Source: Sphingopyxis terrae subsp. terrae NBRC 15098
GTDB taxonomy: Bacteria > Pseudomonadota > Alphaproteobacteria > Sphingomonadales > Sphingomonadaceae
Length of the DNA stretch: 64,000 nucleotides
Direction: 5' to 3'
NCBI RefSeq assembly: GCF_001610975.1
Contig: NZ_CP013342.1
Coordinates: forward strand, 3,047,001-3,111,000
Position 1 is the first letter of the stretch, and the number at the start of each line of letters is the position of its first letter. The notes under the pieces were generated by a model, which was not told the DNA's origin, did not search any database, and worked only from the letters and a program-made list of their open reading frames with translations. The position numbers and the translations under genes are program-made. Below are positions 7,910 to 18,891 of the stretch, piece after piece.

Positions 7910-9298
7910 ATGTTCCGTTTGTTCAAACATTATGTCCCGCACGCGGTCGTCTGGCTCGCGCTGCTGGAATTTGCGGCGCTGTTTGCGTCTGCCAATGCGG
8001 CGTGGGCGCTTTATGCGCATATCGCCGGCTTCGATGCCGGTGACTTCAGCGATCGCTGGTTGCCGCTCACCACCTTTGCCGTCGCCAATTCGCTCGCGAT
8101 GATGGCGACCGGCATGTATGGCGCCGAAGCGCTGCGATCGATGAAATTCGCGACGGCGCGCCTGCTCGCCGCGGTGTCGCTGGGCGTCATTTTCCTTTCG
8201 GTGGTCGGCTTTCTTCTGCCGACCGCGACGCTGTGGCGCGTCAACAGCTTTTACGCGATGGGATTGGCGATCGCGGCGCTGTTTCTCATCCGGCTGGCAC
8301 TGACGCAAAGTGCGGGCGCCGATGCGTTCAAGCGGCGCATCCTCGTGCTGGGCGCCGGCGCGCGCGCGGCGCGGCTGCGCGCGCTGGCCGAGGCGCCGGG
8401 AAGCGGCATCGACGTCGTCGGCTTCGTTGCGATGACCGGGAACGAGCGCACGATTGCCGAGGCGGTCCCACGCGAAGCGATCGCCAACCTGTCCGACCAT
8501 GTCGTTGCGCTGCGCGCGGGCGAGGTCGTGCTCGCGATGGAGGAGCGGCGCAATGCGCTGCCGCTCGCCGATCTGCTGCGCGTCAAGACGACCGGCGTGC
8601 ATGTCAACGACATCGCCAGCTTCATCGAACGCGAAACGGGCCGCGTCGATCTGGCGACGACAAACCCCAGCGTTCTGATCTTTTCCGACGGTTTTTCGGC
8701 GGGGCAACGCATCTCCAAGGTCGGCAAACGGCTGTTCGATATCGTTGCCAGCCTGATCGTGCTGGTGATCGGCCTGCCGCTCGCGCTGATCGCGGCGCTT
8801 GCCGTGAAACTCGATAGCAAGGGGCCGGTCCTCTATCGCCAGCCGCGCGTCGGTTTGTTCGGCGAACCTTATAATATCTTGAAGATCCGTTCGATGCGCA
8901 CCGATGCCGAAGCGGCGGGCAAGGCGGTGTGGGCGGCGGAAAACGACCCCCGCATCACGCGCGTCGGCCACATCATCCGCAAGCTGCGCATCGACGAACT
9001 GCCGCAGCTCTGGTGCGTGCTGAAAGGCGAGATGAGCTTCGTTGGCCCGCGCCCCGAACGGCCGAGCTTCGTCGACGAACTCGAACGCCAGCTGCCCTAT
9101 TATGCCGAACGCCATATGGTGAAGCCCGGCCTGACCGGCTGGGCGCAGATCAACTATCCCTATGGCGCGTCGGTCGAGGATGCGCGGGTGAAGCTGGAAT
9201 ATGATCTTTATTATGCAAAGAATTATTCGCCCTTCCTCGATCTTCTGATCCTGCTCCAGACGGTGCGCGTCGTGCTGTGGCCGGAGGGCGCGCGCTGA
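7910..9298 (+). CDS. Polyprenyl-phosphate sugar phosphotransferase (PEP-CTERM/XrtA locus type)
   Basis: A 462-residue membrane enzyme with about five hydrophobic segments in residues 10-140, a nucleotide-binding-like middle region (RILVLGAGARAARLRA) and a C-terminal bacterial sugar transferase domain from ~272 (KRLFDIVASLIVLVIGLPLAL ... GPVLYRQPRVG ... LRIDELPQLWCVLKGEMSFVGPRPERP). It would attach the first sugar phosphate to undecaprenyl phosphate at the inner membrane, starting exopolysaccharide repeat assembly. The prsK, prsR and prsT genes directly downstream place it with the glycosyltransferases of exosortase-A (PEP-CTERM) loci. Its stop and the prsK start are two bases apart, so the block is probably one operon. 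Confidence 0.9.
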   Translation: MFRLFKHYVPHAVVWLALLEFAALFASANAAWALYAHIAGFDAGDFSDRWLPLTTFAVANSLAMMATGMYGAEALRSMKFATARLLAAVSLGVIFLSVVGFLLPTATLWRVNSFYAMGLAIAALFLIRLALTQSAGADAFKRRILVLGAGARAARLRALAEAPGSGIDVVGFVAMTGNERTIAEAVPREAIANLSDHVVALRAGEVVLAMEERRNALPLADLLRVKTTGVHVNDIASFIERETGRVDLATTNPSVLIFSDGFSAGQRISKVGKRLFDIVASLIVLVIGLPLALIAALAVKLDSKGPVLYRQPRVGLFGEPYNILKIRSMRTDAEAAGKAVWAAENDPRITRVGHIIRKLRIDELPQLWCVLKGEMSFVGPRPERPSFVDELERQLPYYAERHMVKPGLTGWAQINYPYGASVEDARVKLEYDLYYAKNYSPFLDLLILLQTVRVVLWPEGAR

Positions 9299-9300
9299 CG

Positions 9301-11454
9301 ATGACGCTTCTCGCCGGCCTTACGCATTTGTTCGCCGGGCTTGGAACCTTGGGCTTTTCGGGCGCCGCGATCTGGCTGCTCGTGCGGCCGCGCGCGCGCA
9401 TGGCGGCCTTGCTCACCGCACCGCGCGCCACGATTGCGGCGGCGGCGGCGATGGCCGTGTGGTGCGGCGCCTTGTGGCTCGCGGGGCCGGACAGTGCGGC
9501 CGCGCTCGTCGTGCAACCGCTGCGCGATGCGGCGATCCTGCTATGGCTCGGCGCCAGTTTCTGGAGTGCGGCGGCGCCGATGGGGCGGCCGTTGCGGCTG
9601 GTTCAGCGACTGCTGCTGACCATCTGTTTCCTGATGTTCGGTATCGGCGCGCTGTCGATCTGGCAGGGCGGCGATGCGGCTGAATCCTGGGCGGCGCCGA
9701 CGCTTGCGATTTCGGCGATGATCGTCGCGACGGGCGGGTTGATCGTCGTCGATGGCGGCGTGCGCCGCGCGAGCGCCGCGATCCGCACCCCGGTGCTGGC
9801 AATCGCCGGCGGCTTCGCGATGCTGTGGACCTATGAGCTCAATATCCAGTTCATCGGGGCGCTGACCGGCACCCGCGCGACGACGCTGATCGCGCTGCTT
9901 CCCGCGGTCGCGCTGTTGATCCTGCCGCTGTTCGTGCTCGCCGCGATGGACGTCGGGCGCGAGCGTATCCGCCTGTCGCGCAGCGTCGCGGCACGGGGGA
10001 TGCTGCTGCTTGCGGCGGCCGCCTATCTGGTGCTGATCGGCGTCGTCGGGGCGGTCACGCGGCTGATCGGCGGCGATTATGGAGAGGCGGCGCAGGGGAT
10101 CTTCCTGATCGCGGCGCTGGGTATCGGCGGGCTGCTGCTGCTGTCGGCGCCGACGCGTGCCTGGCTGTCGGTGATGATCTCCAAGCATTTCTTCGAGCAC
10201 CGCTATGATTACCGCGCCGAATGGCTGCGCTTCACCGCGACGCTGGGCCAGTTCGGTGAACGCGCGGGCGATGGCGTGGAGGGGGGCGAGGATGGGGGCG
10301 ATCTCCACCGCCGTGTCGCCAAGGCGCTCGCCGAACTGACCGGCAGTCCTGGCGCGCTGCTGCTGGTACCCGACGGGCAGGGCGGCTTTCGGGCCGCCGA
10401 CCGGTGGCGCTGGACCGACGCGGGCGAGGGCGAGGGGCAGGGCGATGCGTCGCTGTCGCCGCGATCGGCCTATATGCTTCAGGAAACGCGGCACATCGTC
10501 GATCTCGACGCCGAACGCGCGGGCAAGCGGCAGGGGGCTGAGGATCTGGCGTTTCCCGACTGGCTGCTCTCCGACCCGCGGGCGTGGGTGGTGGTGCCCG
10601 TGCTGCATTTCCAGCGAATGATTGCGGTCGTGGTGCTCCACCGCCCGCCGGTGTCGCGCGCGCTCGACTGGGAGGATCTCGACGTGCTGCGCATCGCGGG
10701 CCAGCAGGCGGCGAGCTATCTGGCCGAAGCGCAGGGGCAGCAGGCGCTGTCGGAAGCCAAGCGCTTCGACGAATTCAACCGCCGCTTCGCCTTCATCATG
10801 CACGACATCAAGAATCTGGCGAGCCAATTGTCGCTGCTCGCGCGCAATGCCGAGCGCCATGCCGACAAGCCGGAGTTTCGTGCCGACATGATCGAGACGC
10901 TGCGCATTTCGGCGGGGCGCCTGTCCGATCTGCTCGAACGACTGTCGCCGCGCGGCCGCGGACCCGCGGGCGAGCGCGGACGCGTCCTGATCGAGCCGGT
11001 GCTAAACGACGTCGCAGCCGAAGTGCGCGCGCGCCGCGCGCTGTTCGTCGGGTGTCAGGCGGGGCTGACGGCGTGGGGCGATGCGGCGTCGATCCGGCAG
11101 ATCGTCCAGCATCTCGTCACCAATGCCATCGACGCCTCGCCGTCCGATACGCCAGTGCAACTGATCGCAGTCGCCGAACAGGGCCGGGTGCGGATCGATG
11201 TCATCGACCAGGGCAGCGGCATGACGCGCGCCTTCATCCGCGACGAACTGTTCAAACCCTTTGTGTCGACCAAGGATGGCGGCTTCGGGCTGGGGGCGTT
11301 CGAGGCGATGGGGCTGGCGCAGGCGATGGGCGGGCGGATCGAGGTGACGAGCGAGCCGGGCAAGGGCAGCGATTTTTCGCTGTGGCTGCCGCTCGCCGAC
11401 GGGCGCGACGCGGTGAATGACGATCAGGACGACAGGAAAGCAGTAAATCAATGA
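9301..11454 (+). CDS. prsK: PEP-CTERM/XrtA system histidine kinase PrsK
   Basis: A 717-residue sensor kinase. The N-terminal ~300 residues are hydrophobic with about ten membrane segments, a large sensor region characteristic of PrsK. A GAF-like domain (~330-475) follows, then the phospho-acceptor region with His ~501 in FIMHDIKNLASQLSLLARNAERH and a HATPase domain (DQGSGMTRAF, FVSTKDGGFGLG). It should phosphorylate PrsR, encoded next with a four-base ATGA overlap. PrsK/PrsR/PrsT accompany exosortase and exopolysaccharide genes in many Gram-negatives. I chose the ATG at 9301; a GTG at 9277 would overlap the upstream gene. Confidence 0.9.
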   Translation: MTLLAGLTHLFAGLGTLGFSGAAIWLLVRPRARMAALLTAPRATIAAAAAMAVWCGALWLAGPDSAAALVVQPLRDAAILLWLGASFWSAAAPMGRPLRLVQRLLLTICFLMFGIGALSIWQGGDAAESWAAPTLAISAMIVATGGLIVVDGGVRRASAAIRTPVLAIAGGFAMLWTYELNIQFIGALTGTRATTLIALLPAVALLILPLFVLAAMDVGRERIRLSRSVAARGMLLLAAAAYLVLIGVVGAVTRLIGGDYGEAAQGIFLIAALGIGGLLLLSAPTRAWLSVMISKHFFEHRYDYRAEWLRFTATLGQFGERAGDGVEGGEDGGDLHRRVAKALAELTGSPGALLLVPDGQGGFRAADRWRWTDAGEGEGQGDASLSPRSAYMLQETRHIVDLDAERAGKRQGAEDLAFPDWLLSDPRAWVVVPVLHFQRMIAVVVLHRPPVSRALDWEDLDVLRIAGQQAASYLAEAQGQQALSEAKRFDEFNRRFAFIMHDIKNLASQLSLLARNAERHADKPEFRADMIETLRISAGRLSDLLERLSPRGRGPAGERGRVLIEPVLNDVAAEVRARRALFVGCQAGLTAWGDAASIRQIVQHLVTNAIDASPSDTPVQLIAVAEQGRVRIDVIDQGSGMTRAFIRDELFKPFVSTKDGGFGLGAFEAMGLAQAMGGRIEVTSEPGKGSDFSLWLPLADGRDAVNDDQDDRKAVNQ

Positions 11455-12827
11455 GCGACACCGGCGCGCCCCGCCCGAAACTGCTGGTCGTCGAGGACGA
11501 TCCGGGGCTGCAGACGCAGCTCAAATGGGCCTATGAAGATTATGAGGTGCTGGTCGCGGGCGACCACGACAGCGCGATCGACCTGCTGCGCGCGGAAGAA
11601 CCTTCGGTGGTCACGCTCGACCTCGGCCTTCCGCCCGATCCCGACGGAACGCGCGAGGGCTTCCGCATCCTGCAGGCGATCCTCGAGCTGAAGCCCGATA
11701 CCAAGGTGATCGTCGTTTCGGGGCATGGCGAGCGCTCCAGCGCCCTTGCCGTTATCGCAAGCGGGGCTTGGGATTTTTATCAGAAACCGATCGACATCGA
11801 CGAACTGGGCCTGATCGTCCGCCGCGCCTTTCACGTCCGCGCGCTCGAGGTCGAAAATGCGCGGCTTGCCGAGGCAGGGACGGGCGACAACCGCGTCCTC
11901 GGCGGCATGATTACCGGCGCCCCCGAAATGCAGAAGGTTGCGCGCACGATCGAGCGCGTCGCCAACCTCGACGTGTCGGTGATGCTACTCGGCGCCAGCG
12001 GCACGGGCAAGGAATTGCTCGCGCGCGGGCTGCACGAGGCGAGCGGGCGGCGGGACGGCGCTTTCGTCGCGATCAACTGCGCCGCCATCCCCGAAAATCT
12101 GCTCGAAAGCGAATTGTTCGGGCATGAAAAGGGCGCGTTCACCGGCGCGGTCAAGACCACCGAGGGCAAGATCGAGCTGGCGCACGGCGGCACGCTGTTC
12201 CTCGACGAAGTCGGCGACATTCCGCTCCCGCTGCAGGTGAAGCTGCTGCGTTTCCTGCAGGAACGCACGATCGAGCGCATCGGCGGCCGCAAGCCGATCG
12301 CGGTTGATACGCGCATCGTCTGTGCAACGCACCGCGACCTCGACGCGATGATCGCCCAAGGTGCCTTCCGCGATGACCTTTATTACCGGCTCGCCGAAAT
12401 GGTGGTGAAGATCCCCGCGCTCGCCGAACGGCCGGGCGACGCGGTGCTGCTCGCACGGCATTTCCTGCATAAATATGCGCCCGAAATGAACCCGGCGGTG
12501 CGCGGCTTTGCACCCGATGCGTTGCAGGCGATCGATGCGGCCCGCTGGCCGGGCAATGTGCGCGAGCTGGAAAACCGGATCAAGCGCGCGGTCATCATGG
12601 CCGACGGCAAGCTGGTGACGAAGGACGATCTCGACATTGCGGGGCGCGGCGACGAGCCCGGGGAAAGCCACCTCAATCTGCGCAGCGCGCGCGAAGCCGC
12701 CGACCGCGTGGCGATCCGCCGCGCGATGACGCAAAGCGAGGGGAATATCTCGCTTGCCTCCAAATTGCTCGGGATCAGTCGCCCCACGCTTTACGACCTG
12801 CTCAAGCAATATCGGATTCAGGCCTGA
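11451..12827 (+). CDS. prsR: PEP-CTERM-box response regulator PrsR, sigma-54 activator
   Basis: A 458-residue response regulator: receiver domain with phospho-acceptor Asp57 (VVTLDLGLP) and Lys in YQKPI, then a complete AAA+ sigma-54 domain with Walker A GASGTGKE, an intact GAFTGA loop and Walker B LFLDEVGD, and a Fis-type helix-turn-helix ([25 protein letters not shown]). Phosphorylated by PrsK, it should activate sigma-54 promoters of surface-polysaccharide and PEP-CTERM protein genes. It overlaps prsK by four bases and prsT starts at the next base after its stop, showing translational coupling. Confidence 0.92.
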   Translation: MSDTGAPRPKLLVVEDDPGLQTQLKWAYEDYEVLVAGDHDSAIDLLRAEEPSVVTLDLGLPPDPDGTREGFRILQAILELKPDTKVIVVSGHGERSSALAVIASGAWDFYQKPIDIDELGLIVRRAFHVRALEVENARLAEAGTGDNRVLGGMITGAPEMQKVARTIERVANLDVSVMLLGASGTGKELLARGLHEASGRRDGAFVAINCAAIPENLLESELFGHEKGAFTGAVKTTEGKIELAHGGTLFLDEVGDIPLPLQVKLLRFLQERTIERIGGRKPIAVDTRIVCATHRDLDAMIAQGAFRDDLYYRLAEMVVKIPALAERPGDAVLLARHFLHKYAPEMNPAVRGFAPDALQAIDAARWPGNVRELENRIKRAVIMADGKLVTKDDLDIAGRGDEPGESHLNLRSAREAADRVAIRRAMTQSEGNISLASKLLGISRPTLYDLLKQYRIQA

Positions 12828-14672
12828 ATGGCATGGCGCGGGCCTTGGCTGGCCGTGCTGGTCGCGGCGTCGGCGCTCGCCGGCTGCGCCGCGCCGCAGC
12901 CGCCGGGTTCGCGCGCCGACCTGCAGGAGCGCCGCGCCGAACTGCAACGGGCGGTCGCTGACGATCCGCAATCGTTCGAACCGCGCATCCGGCTGATCCG
13001 CATATTGTTCCGGCTCGGCGACGGAGTGGCGGCCGAGGCCGCGGTCAAGGCGACGATCGATGCGGGCGGCAATCGCGCCGTGCTGCGCCCGCTGCTCGCG
13101 CGCGCCTATGCGATGCAGGGCGACGGCCGCCGCGCCTTCGAGGAACTCGACGGCGGTCCGATCGCACCCGAAATGATGGGCGAGGCGGCGTGGGTCGCGG
13201 GCAACGTCCATCTGGACAATGGCGACCTTGCGTCGGCGCGCGACGCCTATGACCGCGCGGTGCGCGAACTGCCCCGCGATTCAATGCTGTGGGTCGATGT
13301 CGCGCGCTTCCGCAATGCCAATGCCGATATCAAGGGCGCCCGCGATGCGGCCGACTATGCGATCGAACTCGATGGAACGAACAGCGCAGCGCTGGCACTC
13401 AAGGCCAATCTCGTCCGCACCGAGGAGGGGCTGCGCGCATCGCTGCGCTGGTACGACGCGGCGCTCGCCGCCGATCCCGACAATGCCGGGGCGCTGATCG
13501 ATCAGGCCGCGACGCTCGGCGATATCGGCCGCTATCGCGACATGCTGGTCGCGTTGCGCCACGCCGCGACGCTGATCCCCGGCGATCCGCGGATCTATTA
13601 TCTGCAGGCAGTGCTCGCGGCGCGCGCCGACGATTATCAGCTCGCGCGCAGCCTGCTCCAGCGCACACGCGGGCAGATGGACGACGAACCGGGCTTCATG
13701 CTGCTAAGCGCCATCGTTGAGCTGCAACTGGGCGGCGAGGCAGTCGGCGCGAGCTGGGCCGAGCGGCTGCTTGCCGAACAGCCCGACAATTTCACCGCGC
13801 GGCGCGTGCTGGCCGCGGCGAACTGGGCCGATGGCGACGACGACGGCGCGATGGCGGCGCTGCAACCGATCGTCGATCGCGGCGATGCCGATAGCTGGTC
13901 GCTGCTGCTTGCTGCACGCGTCGCTGCCGAAGAAGGCCGAGGCGGCGTATCTGCGGATTATCAGGCGCGCGCCGCCAGCCTGGCGCGCGGCGAGGCTGGA
14001 CCCTTTGCGGTCGATAACGACTATGGCCTGGTCGCGATGGCGGCCGATGCCGCCCCGCTCGATCCGGCAAAGGCGATCCCGGCGATCGCGGCCGACATGG
14101 CAAGCGGCCAATATGCCCGGGCCATCGCGCGCGCGACGCGGCTGCGCGACGCCAATCGCGGCGTCGCCGACGCGCATATCCTGCTCGGCGACGCGGCGCT
14201 GGCGGGCGAGCGCTATGATCTTGCCATCGCCGCCTATCGTGCCGCGCGCGACCTCGACGCGGGGGAGCGCACGACGCTGCGGCTCGCCAACGCGCTCTAT
14301 CGCTCGGGCGATCCGGCGGGATCGGGCGCGGCGATCCTCGCGCTGCGCAATCGCCAGCCATCGAGCCTCGCCGCCGAACGGCTGGCGGGGCATCTGGCGA
14401 TGGACTTGCGGCATTGGCATCAGGCGATCGCCCATTTTGACCGGGTGCGGCAACGGATCGGCAACCGCGACGTAGTCATCCTGCGCGAACTGGCGCGCGC
14501 CTGGGCCGCAAAGGGCGACGACGCCCGCGCACTGCCGATGATCGCGCTCGCCTATCGCCTGCAGCCGCTGAACGCCGACATCATGCGGCTCTATGCCGAT
14601 CTTCTCGAACGGCGGGGGAAGGATCAGGCGGCAGCCGACCTGCGCGACAAGGCCGATCAGATCGGGCGGTGA
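12828..14672 (+). CDS. prsT: PEP-CTERM system TPR-repeat lipoprotein PrsT
   Basis: A 614-residue exported lipoprotein: the N-terminus MAWRGPWLAVLVAASALAGC carries a lipobox with Cys20. Nearly all of the rest is alpha-helical repeats of TPR type, with many A/G/Y positions such as ARDAYDRAVRELPRDSMLWVDVA and LALKANLVRTEEG. It probably works in the periplasm or on a membrane face as a scaffold for exopolysaccharide assembly or PEP-CTERM protein handling. It is the last gene of the sugar transferase-prsK-prsR-prsT run, starting immediately after the prsR stop. No exosortase gene is visible in the window. Confidence 0.88.
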   Translation: MAWRGPWLAVLVAASALAGCAAPQPPGSRADLQERRAELQRAVADDPQSFEPRIRLIRILFRLGDGVAAEAAVKATIDAGGNRAVLRPLLARAYAMQGDGRRAFEELDGGPIAPEMMGEAAWVAGNVHLDNGDLASARDAYDRAVRELPRDSMLWVDVARFRNANADIKGARDAADYAIELDGTNSAALALKANLVRTEEGLRASLRWYDAALAADPDNAGALIDQAATLGDIGRYRDMLVALRHAATLIPGDPRIYYLQAVLAARADDYQLARSLLQRTRGQMDDEPGFMLLSAIVELQLGGEAVGASWAERLLAEQPDNFTARRVLAAANWADGDDDGAMAALQPIVDRGDADSWSLLLAARVAAEEGRGGVSADYQARAASLARGEAGPFAVDNDYGLVAMAADAAPLDPAKAIPAIAADMASGQYARAIARATRLRDANRGVADAHILLGDAALAGERYDLAIAAYRAARDLDAGERTTLRLANALYRSGDPAGSGAAILALRNRQPSSLAAERLAGHLAMDLRHWHQAIAHFDRVRQRIGNRDVVILRELARAWAAKGDDARALPMIALAYRLQPLNADIMRLYADLLERRGKDQAAADLRDKADQIGR

Positions 14673-14684
14673 TGCAGGGGAAGT

Positions 14685-14758
14685 TGGAGCGGGTAGCGGG
14701 AATCGAACCCGCCTAGCTAGCTTGGAAGGCTAGAGCATTACCACTATGCTATACCCGC
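14685..14758 (-). tRNA. tRNA-Gly (anticodon TCC)
   Basis: On the minus strand a complete cloverleaf can be drawn: acceptor GCGGGTA/TACCCGC, D-arm GCAT...ATGC, anticodon stem CTAGC/GCTAG around loop CTTCCAA (anticodon TCC, reading GGA), T-arm GCGGG-TTCGATT-CCCGC, and an encoded CCA end. It totals 74 bases and lies 12 bases beyond the prsT stop, on the opposite strand. Confidence 0.96.
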
Positions 14759-14858
14759 TTCGCCAAGGTGCGCGCGATTGCCAGTTTGGGGCGGGGTCGT
14801 CAAGCGGAACGCGCAGCGGTGATTGAGAACATCGTGGCAACATGCTAGGAATCGGCGT

Positions 14859-15983
14859 GTGAGCGAGACCGGCGACAGTGAAGCGGACGGCGGCGAGGCG
14901 CCGGTTCGCAAAATCATCCATGTCGACATGGACGCCTTTTACGCCTCGGTCGAGCAGCGCGATGATCCGGCGCTGCGCGGCAAGCCCGTCGCGGTCGGCG
15001 GATCTCCGCGGCGCGGGGTGGTCGCCGCCGCATCCTATGAAGCGCGCAAATTCGGCGTCCGGTCGGCGATGCCGAGCATCACCGCGAAGCGCCAGTGTCC
15101 CGAGCTGATTTTCGTGCCGCCGCGGTTCGACGCCTATCGCGCGATATCGCATCAGATCCGCGCAATCTTTCACGACTACGCCGACGATGTCGAACCGTTG
15201 TCGCTCGACGAAGCCTATCTCGACGTGACGCGCGACAAGGCGGAACTGGGCAGCGCGACGGCGACCGCGCGGCTGATCCGGGAACGCATCCGCGCCGAAA
15301 CCGGCCTGACCGCGTCGGCCGGCGTGTCGTACAACAAGTTCATCGCCAAGCTGGCATCGGATCAGAACAAGCCCGACGGGATGACGGTGATTCCGCCGGG
15401 GAAAGGCGCGACGTTCGTCCAGACGCTGTCGATCCGGCGGTTTCATGGCATCGGCCCCGTGTCCGCCGCGAAGATGGAGGGGCTCGGCATCTTTTCGGGC
15501 GCCGATCTGGCGGCGCAGGACCGCGCGTGGCTGGCGGCGCATTTCGGCAATAGCGCCGAATGGCTCTATAACCTGGCGCGCGGGGTGGACCATCGCCGCG
15601 TCCGGTCGAACCGGCCGCTCAAGTCCCTCGGCGGCGAGCGGACCTTCTTCAACGATCTGGTCAGCGACACCGAAATTCGCGAGGCGCTCGCCCATGTCTG
15701 CACCGTGGTATGGGACCGGGCGGCGAAGAAGCGCGCGCGCGGGCGGACGGTGACGCTGAAGCTGCGCTATGCCGACTTCCGCACGATCACGCGCGCAAAG
15801 TCGGTGGCAGCGCCGATCGCCGACGGGGCGGCGTTGCTCGCGGCGGGGGAGGCGATCCTTGCCCCCTTGCTGCCGGTCGAGCAGGGGATCCGGCTGCTCG
15901 GCGTGACGCTGAGCAAGTTCGAGGGCGAGGAAGAGGAGAGCGACGCGGCCGCTGCGCCCGCAGATTTGCTGAGCCTGCTCTGA
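14859..15983 (+). CDS. dinB: DNA polymerase IV (Y-family)
   Basis: A 374-residue translesion polymerase. Catalytic motifs are present: HVDMDAFYASVEQRDDPALRG near the N-terminus and SLDEAYLDVT in the palm. Next come the LTASAGVSYNKFIAKLASDQNKPDG stretch, an HhH-type GIGPVSAAKMEGLGI, and the little-finger domain. It copies past damaged bases at the cost of accuracy and is often SOS-induced, but I see no clear LexA box in the short upstream region. The GTG at 14859 follows CTAGGA. The C-terminus ends ADLLSLL, close to a clamp-binding motif. Confidence 0.93.
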   Translation: MSETGDSEADGGEAPVRKIIHVDMDAFYASVEQRDDPALRGKPVAVGGSPRRGVVAAASYEARKFGVRSAMPSITAKRQCPELIFVPPRFDAYRAISHQIRAIFHDYADDVEPLSLDEAYLDVTRDKAELGSATATARLIRERIRAETGLTASAGVSYNKFIAKLASDQNKPDGMTVIPPGKGATFVQTLSIRRFHGIGPVSAAKMEGLGIFSGADLAAQDRAWLAAHFGNSAEWLYNLARGVDHRRVRSNRPLKSLGGERTFFNDLVSDTEIREALAHVCTVVWDRAAKKRARGRTVTLKLRYADFRTITRAKSVAAPIADGAALLAAGEAILAPLLPVEQGIRLLGVTLSKFEGEEEESDAAAAPADLLSLL

Positions 15984-15988
15984 TGTAG

Positions 15989-16015
15989 GTCGCCCCAGCC
16001 TTCGCGGGGGCGGCG
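15989..16015. repeat. REP-like palindrome between dinB and prfC
   Basis: GTCGCCCCAGCCTTCGCGGGGGCGGCG is a single copy, slightly degenerate, of the 'GTCGCCCCCGCGAAGGCGGGGGC' palindrome seen again at 26190, 26251, 34330 and 34395. It sits between two convergent genes and may act as a terminator or transcript stabiliser. Confidence 0.55.
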
Positions 16016-16018
16016 AGA

Positions 16019-17614
<1,596 letters not shown>

Positions 17615-17724
17615 GGCGCCGGGCGCCTAGCAGGTGGCGGCGTCAGTGGAAAGGGCTGACGCAGCATCGTGTCTTCCCGCAGCGGCGGCGCAGCGGCCCC
17701 GCTCGTCGCGTTCGGGAATGACGA

Positions 17725-18072
17725 TCAGGCGTCGGTGAGGTCGAGCAGCGTCCGCGCGTCGAGGCCGATGCGGCGCATCTGCTCGGCGACCGGCGGCCAG
17801 ACGTTGGTCAGGAAATCTTCGCGCATCAGCGTGCGCAGGCGATCGGTTGCACCCTCGGCGACGAACATGCCGACCCCGCGCTTTACCGTGACCAGACCTT
17901 CGTCCTGAAAGGTCTGATAGGCTTTGGCGACGGTCAGCGGGTTGGCGCCTTCCTCGGCAGCGAGCGACCGGACCGACGGGAGCATGTCGCCGTCGCGAAA
18001 GGTGCCGTCGAGAATCGCATTGGCGATCACGTCACGAAGCCGTTGATAAACGGGTTTGGTCTGATCGAGCAT
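17725..18072 (-). CDS. GntR-family transcriptional regulator (YtrA-like)
   Basis: A 115-residue protein consisting of a winged helix-turn-helix of GntR type (PVYQRLRDVIANAILDGTFRDGDMLPSVRSLAAEEGANPLTVAKAYQTFQDEGLV) and a short C-terminal helix of ~40 residues. That short tail is the mark of the YtrA subfamily, which usually represses neighbouring ABC transporter genes. None is adjacent here, so the target is unknown. It lies ~110 bases upstream of prfC on the same strand with a 7-base-stem hairpin (17640-17646/17656-17662) between them. Confidence 0.88.
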   Translation of the reverse strand: MLDQTKPVYQRLRDVIANAILDGTFRDGDMLPSVRSLAAEEGANPLTVAKAYQTFQDEGLVTVKRGVGMFVAEGATDRLRTLMREDFLTNVWPPVAEQMRRIGLDARTLLDLTDA

Positions 18073-18143
18073 GCCGCCTTAATGCCATAAGACAGCAGCA
18101 CAGTCAATTGAAGAAAATTAGTTTCTGCTGATATTAGGCGACA

Positions 18144-18725
18144 CTAAATGTCCCAGGCGCTGACGATTTCGTCATAATCTGGACGCGGGCGTTCCGACAG
18201 GTCGGCGCAGGGGGTGCCGATAAAGAAATAGCCGACGATCGCGTCGCCTTCGCGCAGCCCGAATGCGGCGCCGACGTTCGGGCTGAACGCCGCCCAGCCG
18301 GTGAGCCAGCTGCCGACATAGCCGTGGGCGTGCGCGGCGTGGAGCAGGTTCATGCCGACTGCTCCCGCCGACATCTGCTGTTCCCACAGCGGGATCTTGC
18401 TGCCCGCGACGGGCGCCGAGACGAGGAGCAGCAGCGTCGGCGCCTGATGCGCAAACTGGTCGAGCGCAGAGAGATCCATGCCGGCCGCGCCGGGATTTTC
18501 GGCAACCCATGCCTGCTTGAGCAGCGCGGCAAAGGCATCGCGCTGTTCGGGCGCGATCGTGATGATGCGCCAGGGGGCGAGCTTGCCATGATCGGGCGTG
18601 CGCAGCGCGAGTTCGATGATCGCGCGCAATTCGTCCGCGTCGGGCCCAGGGGCGACCATGTCGCGCGCCTTGCCCGAGCGGCGCGTGGCGAGGTGGCTTT
18701 TCAGCGAAGAGGTGTCGTTGAACAT
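18144..18725 (-). CDS. Nitroreductase family protein (YdjA-like)
   Basis: A 193-residue flavoenzyme of the short nitroreductase group. Family features are RRSGKARDM, the FMN-binding RTPDHGKLAPWRIITI, and the C-terminal GLREGDAIVGYFFIGTP. Such enzymes reduce nitro groups, quinones or similar substrates with NAD(P)H; the substrate here cannot be named. I chose the start at 18725 (MFNDTSS), matching the usual N-terminus; the frame is open further upstream to 19022, but that would run into the divergent transporter gene. It shares a divergent promoter region (18726-18891) with that gene. Confidence 0.85.
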   Translation of the reverse strand: MFNDTSSLKSHLATRRSGKARDMVAPGPDADELRAIIELALRTPDHGKLAPWRIITIAPEQRDAFAALLKQAWVAENPGAAGMDLSALDQFAHQAPTLLLLVSAPVAGSKIPLWEQQMSAGAVGMNLLHAAHAHGYVGSWLTGWAAFSPNVGAAFGLREGDAIVGYFFIGTPCADLSERPRPDYDEIVSAWDI

Positions 18726-18891
18726 CGCGCGCCATGTGGCGTCTCGCCCGCATCCGCGCAACCCCGCCGCGTCGGGCGCTTTGGTTTCATGCGCAATTAG
18801 ATTCTTCCCATACGCAATTTTCGCGCTAGGTTGCCCCATTCGCGCGGCAGAAGTCCGCGGCAAAACCATCCGGGAAAAGGGACGCATATAG

